Assembly (NCBI RefSeq): GCF_963678635.1
Contig: NC_087063.1
Location: 65,524,471 to 65,588,470, forward strand
DNA from: Symsagittifera roscoffensis
Lineage: Eukaryota; Xenacoelomorpha; Acoela; Convolutidae
Reading direction: 5' to 3'
Length of the DNA stretch: 64,000 bases
Made by a program: the position numbers and the translations under genes. Each line of letters starts with the position of its first letter. Position 1 is the stretch's first letter. The notes beneath the pieces were generated by a model, which was not told the origin of the DNA, did no database searches, and saw nothing but the letters and a program-made list of their open reading frames with translations. Of the stretch, positions 9,187 to 20,344 are shown piece after piece.

Positions 9187-10303
9187 CTTTTTCCCAGTTT
9201 TGATGTTTCTATTTATCAGAGTTTGTTCCGTTTCAGCTATTTCTTGATCACTGTGGTTTTACTCTACAAAGTGTAGAGTAAAAAAGAAATTACAAAGTTG
9301 TTTTTAATTGTTAAAACTTTGATTTTTTACAAACGGCAAAAATCAAAATCATGATCTACAATCGCAAAAAAACATACTTTTAGAAATTAGGCCTTGATAT
9401 CACGAAGTGCACCTGGTTGTTCACAGGACAAAAGGACGCATTCTGAGTAGTAACAATTGTACAGTTCAATTTTTATCGAATTCATTTCGCCAATCATGAA
9501 AACTGAGCAGAAAAATTTTGTAAAACTTCATGTAATTTTTAAAAAAAGTTCAATTAAAATGGGCCCTTCCGTCATGCGACGGTACGTGCAAAAGTTGGAT
9601 AGGGCCGCACCAACGCTATATAAATACATCGGCAAAATTTTATGAATGAATCAAGTCAATTTTATTGCATCAAGAGAATTGTCAATTAAAATTTACCCTC
9701 CTCGATTATAGCACAGATAGAATTGTCTATGTTGTTTGTATTTTTAAGATTTTTGCAACACCTAAGGCAGAGGATTGCACTCCTCAAAAGTGCAAAACAT
9801 ATTTTTGTTCTGATAAAGTTCATTGTGTCCGAGTATGATTCATTCCGTTTCTCGCTTAGTTTCTCTGCTAGTTTCTGGATGGTTTTTGTAGAGCCTGGAG
9901 CTGCTCTTCCAGTACACGCAAAAATTAGTGGAACAAGGCTGCTGTGTTCCACATCCAGACTTCTTTGCTGGTATTTTGATGTTTTGACACTCTCATGATA
10001 ATTGTAGGCGTCAGATATATTTTTGGGCAGGATTTAGCATGGGGGTTGAAAAGTTATACATCGAAAAAGGTTTGGCTGAGTCGAGCGTCATCTTCAGTAG
10101 TGGTTGTTTTGTTGCTAAAGCTTTCGCCTTCCAACGATTGAAGTTTCGGCTCTGTTTCAACATCATGGCATGTTTCATCCATGAGTGTCGCAAAGGTATC
10201 GCGATTTTCATTATGTCTTAGGTGAGTGTATCCACTTTTGGGACAGTGTAGAGAGTGGGTCAGTGTGAACGGTTGTCCACATGGGCATTTATGTGGGGTG
10301 TTG
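9187..10303. repeat. 1.3-kb repeat unit 1, right part
   Basis: Continues unit 1 after the copia insertion; with 4118-4314 it makes a unit of about 1,309 bp. It contains a near-perfect hairpin at 9257-9283 (arms TTTTACTCTACA, loop AAG) and most of a minus-strand coding remnant. It is slightly more diverged from units 2-4 than they are from each other. Confidence 0.9.
9257..9283. repeat. 12-bp inverted repeat with 3-nt loop
   Basis: TTTTACTCTACA, then AAG, then TGTAGAGTAAAA. The same hairpin recurs in each later unit (near 10,564, 11,871 and 13,178) and, with a mismatch, near 14,037. It lies in the 3' UTR of the minus-strand element remnant. It could be an RNA structure in that UTR, but no role is shown. 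Confidence 0.85.
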
Positions 10304-10463
10304 GTGATTCCCATCCAAATCTCAGATGAAATTCATCTTTAAACTTTGATTTGTTAAGGGAAAAATTGTATCTTTTTAAGGGTAGCACGCTTGGCCAATT
10401 TGATGCTCCTTTCTGTAACTCTAGATTTATTGTCAGTTTTTTTTCTGATGAGCAATTTTTCAT
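9686..10463 (-). pseudogene. C-terminal fragment of an RT-element protein (CPCG zinc motif plus nuclease-like domain), copy 1
   Basis: Reading down the minus strand, three frames join into one protein tail. First comes WPSVLPLKRYNFSLNK and FHLRFGWES; after a frameshift, CPCGQPF, H, LHCP and RHNENRD; then ARLSQTFFDVKLFNPHA; after another shift, VPLIFACTG, GSTKTIQKLAEKLS and FALLRSAILCLR. This tail is widespread in invertebrate RT-bearing repeats. The C-x-C...H...C finger followed by RHN-x-RD and FFDV resembles the zinc finger and PD-(D/E)xK-like endonuclease of R2-type non-LTR elements; that nuclease reading is an inference. No RT is present, so the copy is 5'-truncated. The stop at 9686 is followed by about 500 bp of 3' UTR. 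Confidence 0.6.
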
Positions 10464-11610
10464 AGTTTTAGCGTTTTTTGAGAGTTGATGTTCTTTTTCC
10501 CAGTTTTGATGTTTCCGTTTATCAGAGTTTGTTCCGTTTCAGCTATTTCTTGATCACTGTGGTTTTACTCTACAAAGTGTAGAGTAAAAATGAAGTTACG
10601 AAGTTGTTTTTAATTGTTAAAACTTTGATTTTTTATAATCGGCAAAAATCAAAATCATGATCTTCAATCGCAAAAAAAACATACTTTTAGAAATTAGGCC
10701 ATAATATCACGAAGTGCACCTGGTTGTTCACAGGACAAAAGGACGCATTCTGAGTAGTAACAATTGTACAGTTCAATTTTTATCGAATTCATTTCGCCAA
10801 TCATGAAAATTGAGCAGAAAAATTTTGTAAAGTTTCATGTAATTTTTAAAAAAAAATCCAGTAAAATGGGCCCTTCCGTCATGCGACGGTACGTGCAAAA
10901 GTTGGATAGGGCCGCACCAACGCTATATAAGTACATCGGCAAAATTTTATGAATGAATCAAGTCGATTTTATTGCATCAAGAGAATTGTCAATTAAAATT
11001 TACCCTCCTCGATTATAGCACAGATAGAATTGTCTATGTTGTTTGTATTTTTAGGATTTTTGCACCGCCTAAGGCAGAGGATTGCACTCCTCAAAAGTGC
11101 AAAACATATTTTTGTTCTGATAAAGTTCATTGTGTCCGAGTATGATTCATTCCGTTTCTCGCTTAGTTTCTCTGCTAGTTTCTGGATGGTTTTTGTAGAG
11201 CCTGGAGCTGCTCTTCCAGTACACGCAAAAATTAGTGGAACAAGGCTGCTGTGTTCCACATCCAGACTTCTTTGCTGGTATTTTGATATTTTGACACTCT
11301 CATGATAATTGTAGCCGTCAGATATATTTTTGGGCAGGATTTAGCATGGGGGTTGAAAAGTTTTACATCGATAAAGGTTTGGCTGAGTCGAGCGTCATCT
11401 TCAGTAGTGGTTGTTTTGTTGCTAAAGCTTTCGCCTTCCAACGATTGAAGTTTCGGCTCTGTTTCAACATCATGGCATATTTCATCCATGAGTGTCGCAA
11501 AGGTATCGCGATTTTCATTATGTCTTAGGTGAGTGTATCCACTTTTGGGACAGTGTAGAGAGTGGGTCAGTGTGAACGGTTGTCCACATGGGCATTTATG
11601 TGGGGTGTTG
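10304..11610. repeat. 1.3-kb tandem repeat unit 2
   Basis: 1,307 bp from GTGATTCCC to the next GTGATTCCC. It is near-identical to units 3 and 4, differing by scattered single bases. Direct head-to-tail arrangement with an exact 1,307-bp period shows tandem duplication, not independent insertion. Confidence 0.95.
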
Positions 11611-11770
11611 GTGATTCCCATCCAAATCTCAGATGAAATTCATCTTTAAACTCTGATTTGTTAAGGGAAAAATTGTATCTTTTTAAGGGTAGCACGCTTG
11701 GCCAATTTGATGCTCCTTTCTGTAACTCTAGATTTATTGTCAGTTTTTTTTCTGATGAGCAATTTTTCAT
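10993..11770 (-). pseudogene. C-terminal fragment of an RT-element protein, copy 2
   Basis: Same architecture as the copy at 9686-10463, with the same frameshift between LRFGWES and the CPCG finger and the same one before VPLIFACTG. One frame runs on past FFDV-type residues (IDVKLFNPHAKSC) to a hydrophobic end. Shared frameshifts show that the protein was already dead before the tandem array formed. Confidence 0.6.
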
Positions 11771-12917
11771 AGTTTTAGCGTTTTTTGAGAGTTGATGTTC
11801 TTTTTCCCAGTTTTGATGTTTCCGTTTATCAGAGTTTGTTCCGTTTCAGCTATTTCTTGATCACTGTGGTTTTACTCTACAAAGTGTAGAGTAAAAATGA
11901 AGTTACGAAGTTGTTTTTAATTGTTAAAACTTTGATTTTTTATAATCGGCAAAAATCAAAATCATGATCTTCAATCGCAAAAAAAACATAATTTTAGAAA
12001 TTAGGCCATAATATCACGAAGTGCACCTGGTTGTTCACAGGACAAAAGGACGCATTCTGAGTAGTAACAATTGTACAGTTCAATTTTTATCGAATTCATT
12101 TCGCCAATCATGAAAATTGAGCAGAAAAATTTTGTAAAGTTTCATGTAATTTTTAAAAAAAAATCCAGTAAAATGGGCCCTTCCGTCATGCGACGGTACG
12201 TGCAAAAGTTGGATAGGGCCGCACCAACGCTATATAAATACATCGGCAAAATTTTATGAATGAATCAAGTCGATTTTATTGCATCAAGAGAATTGTCAAT
12301 TAAAATTTACCCTCCTCGATTATAGCACAGATAGAATTGTCTATGTTGTTTGTATTTTTAGGATTTTTGCACCGCCTAAGGCAGAGGATTGCACTCCTCA
12401 AAAGTGCAAAACATATTTTTGTTCTGATAAAGTTCATTGTGTCCGAGTATGATTCATTCCGTTTCTCGCTTAGTTTCTCTGCTAGTTTCTGGATGGTTTT
12501 TGTAGAGCCTGGAGCTGCTCTTCCATTACACGCAAAAATTAGTGGAACAAGGCTGCTGTGTTCCACATCCAGACTTCTTTGCTGGTATTTTGATATTTTG
12601 ACACTCTCATGATAATTGTAGGCGTCAGATATATTTTTGGGCAGGATTTAGCATGGGGGTTGAAAAGTTTTACATCGAAAAAGGTTCGGCTGAGTCGAGC
12701 GTCATCTTCAGTAGTGGTTGTTTTGTTGCTAAAGCTTTCGCCTTCCAACGATTGAAGTTTCGGCTCTGTTTCAACATCATGGCATATTTTATCCATGAGT
12801 GTCTAAAAGGTATCGTGATTTTCTTTATGTCTTAGGTGAGTGTATCCACTTTTGGGACAGTGTAGAAAGTGGGTCAGTGTGAACGGTTGTCCACATGGGC
12901 ATGTATGTGGGGTGTTG
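11611..12917. repeat. 1.3-kb tandem repeat unit 3
   Basis: 1,307 bp, same phase as unit 2. A few private changes are seen, for example ATAATTTTAG for ATACTTTTAG near 11,990. Confidence 0.95.
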
Positions 12918-13077
12918 GTGATTCCCATCCAAATCTCAGATGAAATTCATCTTTAAACTCTGATTTGTTAAGGGAAAAATTGTATCTTTTTAAGTGTAGC
13001 ACGCTTGGCCAATTTGATGCTCCTTTCTGTAACTCTAGATTTATTGTCAGTTTTTTTTCTGATGAGCAATTTTTCAT
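12300..13077 (-). pseudogene. C-terminal fragment of an RT-element protein, copy 3
   Basis: Same decayed tail as copies 1 and 2, here with the start of the CPCG-region frame further damaged: the open piece begins MDKICHD instead of MGITN. It ends with the same IIEEGKF terminus at 12,300. Confidence 0.6.
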
Positions 13078-13875
13078 AGTTTTAGCGTTTTTTGAGAGTT
13101 GATGTTCTTTTTCCCAGTTTTGATGTTTCCGTTTATCAGAGTTTGTTCCGTTTCAGCTATTTCTTGATCACTGTGGTTTTACTCTACAAAGTGTAGAGTA
13201 AAAATGAAGTTACGAAGTTGTTTTTAATTGTTAAAACTTTGATTTTTTATAATCGGCAAAAATCAAAATCATGATCTTCAATCGCAAAAAAAACATACTT
13301 TTAGAAATTAGGCCATAATATCACGAAGTGCACCTGGTTGTTCACAGGACAAAAGGACGCATTCTGAGTAGTAACAATTGTACAGTTCAATTTTTATCGA
13401 ATTCATTTCGCCAATCATGAAAATTGAGCAGAAAAATTTTGTAAAGTTTCATGTAATTTTTAAAAAAAAATCCAGTAAAATGGGCCCTTCCGTCATGCGA
13501 CGGTACGTGCAAAAGTTGGATAGGGCCGCACCAACGCTATATAAATACATCGGCAAAATTTTATGAATGAATCAAGTCGATTTTATTGCATCAAGAGAAT
13601 TGTCAATTAAAATTTACCCTCCTCGATTATAGCACAGATAGAATTGTCTATGTTGTTTGTATTTTTAGGATTTTTGCACCGCCTAAGGCAGAGGATTGCA
13701 CTCCTCAAAAGTGCAAAACATATTTTTGTTCTGATAAAGTTCATTGTGTCCGAGTATGATTCATTCCGTTTCTCGCTTAGTTTCTCTGCTAGTTTCTGGA
13801 TGGTTTTTGTAGAGCCTGGAGCTGCTCTTCCATTACACGCAAAAATTAGTGGAACACGCATTACACGCAAAAATT
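12918..13875. repeat. 1.3-kb tandem repeat unit 4, incomplete
   Basis: Follows unit 3 in phase but stops after about 958 bp. The end is a small scar: ATTACACGCAAAAATTAG occurs twice, near 13,831 and 13,859, and sequence of a later phase of the unit follows at once. A deletion or replication slip within the array would explain this. Confidence 0.9.
13607..13870 (-). pseudogene. C-terminal fragment of an RT-element protein, copy 4 (terminal part only)
   Basis: Carries only the last 85 or so residues (PLIFACNG...FALLRSAILCLRR...IIEEGKF). The upstream part is lost at the scar near 13,860. Confidence 0.6.
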
Positions 13876-14320
13876 AGCTCCTTTCTGTAACTCTAGATTT
13901 ATTGTCAGTTTTTTTTCTGATGAGCAATTTTTCATAGTTTTAGCCTTTTTTGAGAGTGTGATGTTCTTTTTCCCAGTTTTGATGTTTCTATTTATCAGAG
14001 TTTGTTCCGTTTCAGCTATTTCTGGATCACTGTGGTTTTACTCTACAAAGTGTACAGTAAAAAAAAAAGTTGTTTTTAATTGTTCAATTTTTGATTTTTT
14101 ATAAACGGCAAAAATCAAAATCATGATCTTCAATCGCAAAAGAACATACTTTTAGAAAGTAGGCCAGGATCTGCACGTGCTTCTGGACGAAGTGCACCTG
14201 GTTATTCACAGGATTAAAAGACGAATTCCGAATAGTAACTATTGTACATTTCCATTTTTAACGAGTTCATTTTGCCAATTATGAAAACTGAGCAGAAAAA
14301 CTTTGTAAAGTATCATGTAA
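13876..14320. repeat. Diverged partial copy of the 1.3-kb unit (3' UTR part)
   Basis: Starts CTCCTTTCTGTAACTC and follows the unit through the hairpin and the CACGAAGTGCACCTGG segment, but with many more differences than units 2-4. It looks like the older parent insertion from which the young tandem units arose. After TCATGTAAT near 14,320 it leaves the unit and enters another repeat. Confidence 0.85.
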
Positions 14321-14616
14321 TTGAGATGAAAAAGACACATCTCCAACGAATACTCAGAAACAAGTTATTTCCGTCGTTGAGCTTAAGAACTGTTTTCATC
14401 TAAATTATAGCTCTTTGGGTATGTCGTGAAAGTGATTTAACTTACAAAGATGTATTTCATTTTGAGGAGTTAGAAGTAGGTAAAAGTTTGGTTTCGATCT
14501 CTGGTTTTTGGGTTATTTTCTCTGCTGAACCAAAATAATAAGAAAAAACTGAGGAGCTATAGGCTAGTTTTTAGGAGAGACATCATGATTTAGAGAAGCT
14601 AAGATCAAGCCATGAC
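14321..14616. repeat. Dispersed repeat shared with 25,870-26,154
   Basis: From GATGAAAAAGACACATCTCC to AAGATCAAGCCA. The copy at 25,870-26,154 is about 85 percent identical and also follows the CACGAAGTGCACCT segment, so both are parts of one larger element family. It has no coding sign on either strand. Confidence 0.8.
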
Positions 14617-15325
14617 TTCACTGGTTTAGCAAGTAACCAATTAAATTGCTTAGTTCGACCCATAGCCTTTAAACGGCAACATATTCTATGACTCGATCTT
14701 CATAAATAACACTAAGTTACTTCTGGTAGAGACTGTTGAAAGTACAGAAAACATCCAATGGCTAGATGTATTAATTTGACTTACCGTCGATGTTGATTTT
14801 CGAATATAACAGTTATTGTGGCCCACATGGGTGTTATCCGTGACCAGGGAATGCAATGGATACCAAACTTTTTATCGATATATCATAGTGTTGATAAAAA
14901 TATTAACGACAGTTTTCGATATAAATATCAATATTGATATTTTTGACACAGCAAAAATGAATTTTCCTTAAAGATGTAAAATATTTTATGCTTTGGAGGT
15001 TTATGATATTTTCTTGTTTTAAATTTCGACTTTGTTAAACAAAACATTTGCTAATTTTCACAAATCTAAAATAGGTTGAATGCGTTTTTTCTTTACCGGT
15101 GGTATTAAGAACTAGTTCACTTCACTTTCAAAGCAATATATCGATTTTCGATATTTCAAGTCAAATATCAAAAAATATCCATTTATCGATACTGCTATGA
15201 TTTCCATATTCGACATTGACCCTCTCCGATATATTGAAACACCGGTTTGTGACCGAATGATTGGTGAAGCAATTAAGGAAAGAGGATGCTCAGATTAAGG
15301 GTTTTGACCGGCAACCGAAAGGGCA
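14617..15325. other. Non-coding AT-rich stretch with ATCGATA cluster
   Basis: From about 14,858 to 15,205 the sequence is rich in ATCGATA, TATCGAT and ATATCAATATTGATAT palindromes on both strands, as in the subterminal repeats of some hAT-like MITEs. GTGACC occurs on both sides (14,842 and 15,250), a possible short target duplication, but clear terminal inverted repeats are not seen. Short open stretches at 14,790-14,850 (minus) and 15,210-15,298 (plus) could be chance. Confidence 0.3.
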
Positions 15326-15332
15326 ATAGTAA

Positions 15333-15385
<53 letters not shown>

Positions 15386-15389
15386 TTAA

Positions 15390-15425
<36 letters not shown>
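15326..15425 (+). repeat. (AGT)n trinucleotide microsatellite
   Basis: About 33 repeats of AGT, interrupted by one AGTAAT near the start and one ATTAAG near 15,384. The long Ser or Leu open frames over it are by-products of the repeat. It lies in non-coding DNA. Confidence 0.97.
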
Positions 15426-15757
15426 GTCAGTCTTTAGAACTCTTGGCTCAAGGTGTTGCACCCCAGAGCGTCGGATTGCAATTGCCACAATTGCAGATGA
15501 TTCTCCATCTGCATGAGTTTATTTCACTATATTGTTCAAAATATTTCCAGTAGATTTTTCTTAAAACTGGCTTTGTCAGCTCGCTAATCTTGTAGTTTGT
15601 TTTCTTTGTAATGATGTTTAACAGTCTGCTAGATCTCTACCAGAAGTTTTCTTCGGCTTTTTTTCTTGTTTTTTCATTATTTATTTGATTACCACTGGTT
15701 TGTTTTGTATTGATGTCATTTCCAGGGTTATTCTTTATTGATACGGGTTTTCTGATG
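15426..15757. other. Nothing recognisable
   Basis: AT-rich sequence between the microsatellite and the 3' end of LINE-2. It may include the LINE-2 3' UTR, but no polyA or tail repeat is evident. Confidence 0.4.
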
Positions 15758-16970
15758 TTATAGTTTCCTTGCATGATGGATAGTAACAGTAGGGCCTCGT
15801 GTAGTTCGAAGTACATAGATAGAGGCAGGAGTTCTAGTTGTTTTAATTTGTTGTTGTAATTGTTCCATATGCCAAGTATCCATGAGGTGGCCCGTTTTTG
15901 GATTTTTTTGATATCCCTTATTTAAACTTTGTTTGCTCACCATGCCTGAGATGCGTATGCTATTACAGGGACTACATACCACTTGTATGTGTTCAGTTTC
16001 ATGTATTTATTTGCTAGTTTCGATACATTGCGTTGTACAAAATAGAAAGCTCTTCAGGCTTTGGAACATCTTTTATCACAATTTGCTTTCCAATTTACGT
16101 TCGTCGCCATTATAATTCCCGGATCTCTTTGTTTTTTATTACAACTTAGGCGATTGGTATTTAGCGTCAAATTGTCAATTTTGCATTTCGTTTTGATTGG
16201 TAGTTTGTAGCATTTATCACCATTGACTTTCATTTTGTTGTCTGAGCACCATTTTTCTATTCTATTTGTGTCTTCTTGTTGAGTACAAGGGTCAGTATTT
16301 GCAAGTTTGAAATCATCTGCATACCCAAAAGATTCGTTATTTTTAATTTTATTTGGTAAACCATTTATAAATAGGATAATTAATAGGGGTCCAATGTTGA
16401 CCCTTGTGGCACACCACTAGTTACTGATGCTGTTGGGGAGCGCTTATCATTTATTTTCACAGTTTGTCCGGTGTTTTTTAAGTAACTTGCAATGAGTTTC
16501 GCGAAATTTTCGCCAATTCCAAGTTGTTGTATTTTATCAATAAAATTTTGTGAGGAACGCGGTCAAATGCTTTAAGAAAGTCTAGGTAGAGAACATAAAG
16601 TTCCGTTCCAGTTGAAATGTCATATTTTTGGTACAGATGGTCAAAAAATTGTAGAAGTTGAGTCATCATCGATCGCATTTTACAGAAACTGTGTTGGTCT
16701 TCATGCAAGTGTTTGTTGGTTAGATTATAAATTTCATCAAAGATAAGTATCTCTACCATTTTTGATAAATTGCAAAGAAGGCTTATTGGCCGGTAATTCT
16801 CTATTTGTGATTTGTTCGCGTCCTTGAAAATGGCGACTACTTCACTGATTTTCCAATAAGTGGGGAAAAATCCTGTTCCTATTACAGTTTTGAAAACAAG
16901 ATAGAGTGAATTTGATAGAGATGCCAAATTTATAGGATAAGATTTCCGATGCTGTCAAGCCTACAGGCTT
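15758..16970 (-). pseudogene. LINE-2 reverse transcriptase and C-terminal domain
   Basis: The RT opens with a long frame: WKISEVVAIFKDANKSQ, ENYRPISLL, LYLDFLKAFDRVPHKIL (the first catalytic Asp). After a shift near 16,500 it continues TSGVPQGS, another shift, FINGLPNKI and FGYADDFKLAN, the second catalytic motif, near 16,310. Then come IEKWCSDNKMKVN and, at 15,950-15,760, IQKRATSWI and LELLPLSMYFELHEAL, the usual tail of CR1/Jockey RT proteins. The catalytic motifs survive, but at least three frame breaks separate them. Confidence 0.8.
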
Positions 16971-16978
16971 TACTGGTA

Positions 16979-18300
16979 TCAAGATTCGAAAGAAGTTGGA
17001 CAATTTGTTTTTCTGTTATAACTACTTTTTGTATGGACATTGTTTTCGTAATTTTGATTTGCATTTAACTGATAATCTCTGTTAAAGACACTGCAGAAGA
17101 AATTATTGAAAAGCTTACTTTTTTCACTAACATTGTTGGCTTGATTGTTTCCGAAAGACATAAGGTCAGGAAACCGACTGCCTTTGTGGATTGATCGAAG
17201 ATATTTTTGCAGTTCAGAAACAAATTTTCAATGAAAAACTTTTCTTCATAGTCTGCTTCATCTTGTGTTAAACTTTTGCGTAGCAGAGCTTCTTTCTTTT
17301 TTAGTTTTATGAGGCCGCTTAGATTTTTTCTGTTTTTCTGTTCGATTTTACGTTTTAATGTGGAAATAACTTTTCATTGGTGTGATGTACTACTAGACAC
17401 CAAATGGAAGGTTCTTTCTGTTACTTGTTACTTTGGGGACATTTTCTTCAATGATCTTGCAAAGCCATTTATACCATTGTTTTACACTTTCGTCGACATT
17501 ACTATAACAGTACGGAAGAAATTGTTTATCTAATATACTTTTTTTATTTGCACCCAATCGGCTTTATGAAACGCAAACCGTTCATTTTGTATTTTATTGG
17601 TTACGTCGGTTTTAGTGTGAATCGTTATAGTGTATGCTAAGTGATCGGATCTGTATGACTTGTTGAATTCGTGTTGCGTGGTGTACTTCAGTGAGACATT
17701 TGGATTATTTGTCAAAAATATATCTAACTGTTTTTTTATGATTTGGGACAAACATTCATCGAAGTCATATTCTGAGAAATGATTAAAGAAATTCAGCTCG
17801 TAGCTGTCATTCGAGTCCATTGCCTCCCAATTCGCGTGTTCGAAGTTAATGTCGCCTTTTATGACTAAATTATTACAACTTTCGTTTTCGCTAATCGCTA
17901 TAGGTTCATTTATTAGATCGAGGATTCGTTGTTGACAAATTCAATAAGGACTTTTTTCAGGAGGGTTGTATAGACAGCATATGATGATTGCTTCACTTTT
18001 AGGAGTTAATTTAAATGCAACACTTTCACATTCTGTTTTTATGCATAGCGGTTTATGTGGAATATCTCTGACACCAATTAGCACAACACCGTGTTTAGTT
18101 CTATGGTCATGTGTTGGTCTTTCAGTTCGATATATGTCAATATAGGGTAGAAAAAGTGCTTTGCCAGGGACATCACTCGCTTAACACGTCTCAGATAGAC
18201 ATATATAATTTGGATAGTACTTTCAATTGTTCAGCAGTTTGCAAAAAGACTACGTTTTAGTTCAAGTAAGCTGTGTTGTAGTTTAGTATGGTCAGATCTG
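16979..18300 (-). pseudogene. LINE-2 endonuclease and connector
   Basis: 17,820-17,530 reads NFFNHFSEYDFDECL, LDIFLTNNPN and RSDHLAYTI, the end of an APE-type endonuclease with its SDH catalytic box. The part above 17,820 should hold the N-terminal nuclease half but is fragmented by stops. The connector at 17,161-16,979 reads KSKLFNNFFCSVF, the motif that precedes the RT in this group. Confidence 0.75.
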
Positions 18301-18313
18301 GGTTTGATGGTGA

Positions 18314-19190
18314 TCAATTTTGTTTATTGTTAGTTTGATCTAGGTTGACCCATTCATTGTTTATTTCTTTTTGTAGTACTAATTTTGGTATATATAGCTT
18401 TTTTGGATCATTATTTTGGTTTATAAATTTTCGTCGTTCTGTTAATAGTTTGTTCACCAGTTCGTATTCATCTGGTGTGAGCTCTTCGCTTGCATACACT
18501 GGATTTGAAAATGTTTTGAGTTTGCTTAATGAGAAAAGAATAAGGCGTTTAGCATGTTGGCTGTTTAGCGTGATAACAATATATTGATTTCTTCCTTCGG
18601 TATATTTTTCTATTCTTTTGAGTTCCTTAAAATTGCCCTCTACTGCAAGATGTGCAAATATTGATTTTGCCTCATTGATGTCATGATTGAATCGCTCCCG
18701 AATGTTGTCTAACCTGAGTTCTGGTATTCCTCGCAGTCTTATTTGGTCAAAAGTTTCTTTGTTAATTTGCTTTGGTTTTTGGGGTAGCTGTGTTACTTTT
18801 GGTTCAGACGGGGGAAATTTCTTGTTATCCAAGTTTTTTAAGCCCTTGTAACTGTTACTGAACAAACAGATTATTGACATTCAAGTTATTTTTGATTTCT
18901 TCCACTTCATTTCCTAGAGTTTTCTTATTCTCTTTGAGTTCTTTTTTGTTCGGGTTTTTCTTTTGAGCTACTTATTTGGTCAATTATCTAGTCTTTCTTC
19001 TTTAGTTCTACGCAACCCTGGCAGAATAGTAGTAAATTGTGAATAACAGTGCTTAGCCCAAAGATAACATCATGTGACAGGCCAGTAAATTTTGATGTTA
19101 AATGCATGTGTTCACCAGAAGCTATGCAGTGGTATGACATGGTTTTGCTATCGATGGCGGAGGTACATGTCTCGCAATTTATTGTTTGTT
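18314..19190 (-). pseudogene. LINE-2 ORF1 with degenerate PHD-like finger
   Basis: From 19,190 downward the reading gives NCETCTSAID, then HCIAS and HMHLTSKFTGL, then FCQGC. This is the same finger as in LINE-1, with two Cys replaced (by Ser and Phe). After a poorly conserved linker the 188-residue frame (18,880-18,314) carries IRLRGIPE, LKRIEKYTEGRNQYIVI and LTPDEYELVNKLL, the RRM-like half of CR1 ORF1. The frame ends in TGA followed by TCA. ORF2-like residues follow in the same frame, as in LINE-1. Confidence 0.7.
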
Positions 19191-19397
19191 TTGATTCACG
19201 ACTTTTTTTGCTTTTGTGATTGTATTTTGAGTGGATAGGTTTGATTTATGTGACTGCCGATGAAAGTTTATCACGATATTATATTTCTGTTTCTTTGAGG
19301 CTTCAGGGCAAGGAATCCTGGAAAGGATACCAATTTGCTAAGCCTTATGCGGAAAGAGAGAAGTGAAGGGGGTCGCCTTCAGAACAGTGACTCCTGA
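19191..19397. other. Nothing recognisable
   Basis: Spacer between the 5' end of LINE-2 and the SGNH-like fragment. It probably includes the LINE-2 5' UTR. Confidence 0.4.
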
Positions 19398-20096
19398 GAA
19401 GGAGACCTATCTGCTAAAGAACCGAAACGGGGTCGATTAAAAAAACACATAAACTTGTTAAATAGACTTTTTCAGATTAACTCAATTCGAGACAGCCGTG
19501 GTGGTCCCTATCTATTAATGAGATTTCATATATTCAATGATAGCCCCAACAAAAGTTTGTTGATTGCGGATACACAAGCAAAACGCCTGGACTTCAGCAA
19601 CATCTTCTGTTTGCCTGGATCACAGTTACGCGACCTCTACCGGTTTGTACCAGCTAAAGATCAGTACAACAAGATTGTAATTTTTGCGGTTGGAAACGAT
19701 CTCTATAACGGGTATTTGCCGTCAACTGAAAGCGTTGACGACATAACAGAACGCATTGTCAAATTATCAAACGAGCTGCTGAACGTAAGCAAACGTGTTT
19801 TTGTACTCGGTATACCAGCTCGCTTTCCCCCCGAATCTGAACGTGAACTGGTTCAGGACCACGAACTCATCAGACATTTTGCAGTTAATCGAAAACTAGA
19901 AAAGAAAAGCACCGAAACTCGCTGGGTTTTCCGGGGCCTATCCGATCAAATCTACTGTGAGAACCACGTGTCTGAACGAGATCACGTCCACCTAAACGAA
20001 CCAGCTCTCAGTAGACTGAGAAGAATTTTGAAGCAACGGGTGTTGTACGAAGACTATTCAGAGAACATACGTGAACAAAGACCAAAAGTATACTAG
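19398..20096 (+). pseudogene. SGNH-hydrolase-like ORF fragment
   Basis: The frame is open from 19,398 (after a TGA) to 20,096 but has no ATG near its head; the first is at LLMRFH. The fold blocks are recognisable: KSLLIADTQAKRLDF (block I, with ADT in place of GDS), CLPGSQLRDL (block II Gly), IVIFAVGNDLYNG (block III GxND, intact), and HVSERDHVHLNEPAL (block V DxxH, intact). Loss of the nucleophile Ser but retention of the GND and DxxH blocks suggests either a degenerate enzyme or a binding version of the fold. It lies next to LINE-2 on the opposite strand and is flanked by other elements, so it is probably of mobile-element origin. Confidence 0.55.
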
Positions 20097-20344
20097 TGCA
20101 GTCAACTGACTGGCTGTCTTTGCGGACCCTTCTCTGGAGAAGTTAGTACCCCTTTGGATTCTTTAACAGATAGGTCTGCTTCTCAGGAGTCACTGTTTTT
20201 TTTATTTATGGCCCAAAATTCGGAAACTTTCCAGTTTTCCCAGTTCACCACCAACAATTTCCGTACCGTGAATGGTTGGAATTGGCCCTCAGTTCATTCC
20301 TTGAGTATTATAGGTTCAATAACAACTAAAGATATAACAGAAAC

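Larger units (their letters stand above)
15758..19190 (-). mobile_element. LINE-2: near full-length, decayed CR1/Jockey-like retrotransposon
   Basis: On the minus strand, from right to left: PHD-like and RRM-like ORF1 (19,190-18,314), endonuclease (18,300-17,530), connector (17,161-16,979), RT (16,927-16,200) and a typical C-terminal tail (15,982-15,758). About 3.4 kb in all. Multiple stops and frameshifts put it beyond function. The layout is the same as LINE-1 and LINE-3, but the sequences are clearly diverged, so they are different families. Confidence 0.85.

Noticed and set aside
15210-15298. Possible last exon of a host gene (plus strand, ending in TAA)
   Set aside because: Plausible amino-acid wording, but no homologue recognised, no clear acceptor, and it overlaps the edge of the ATCGATA-rich candidate element.
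15273-15516. Poly-Ser and poly-Leu ORFs on both strands
   Set aside because: They are translations of the (AGT)n microsatellite.
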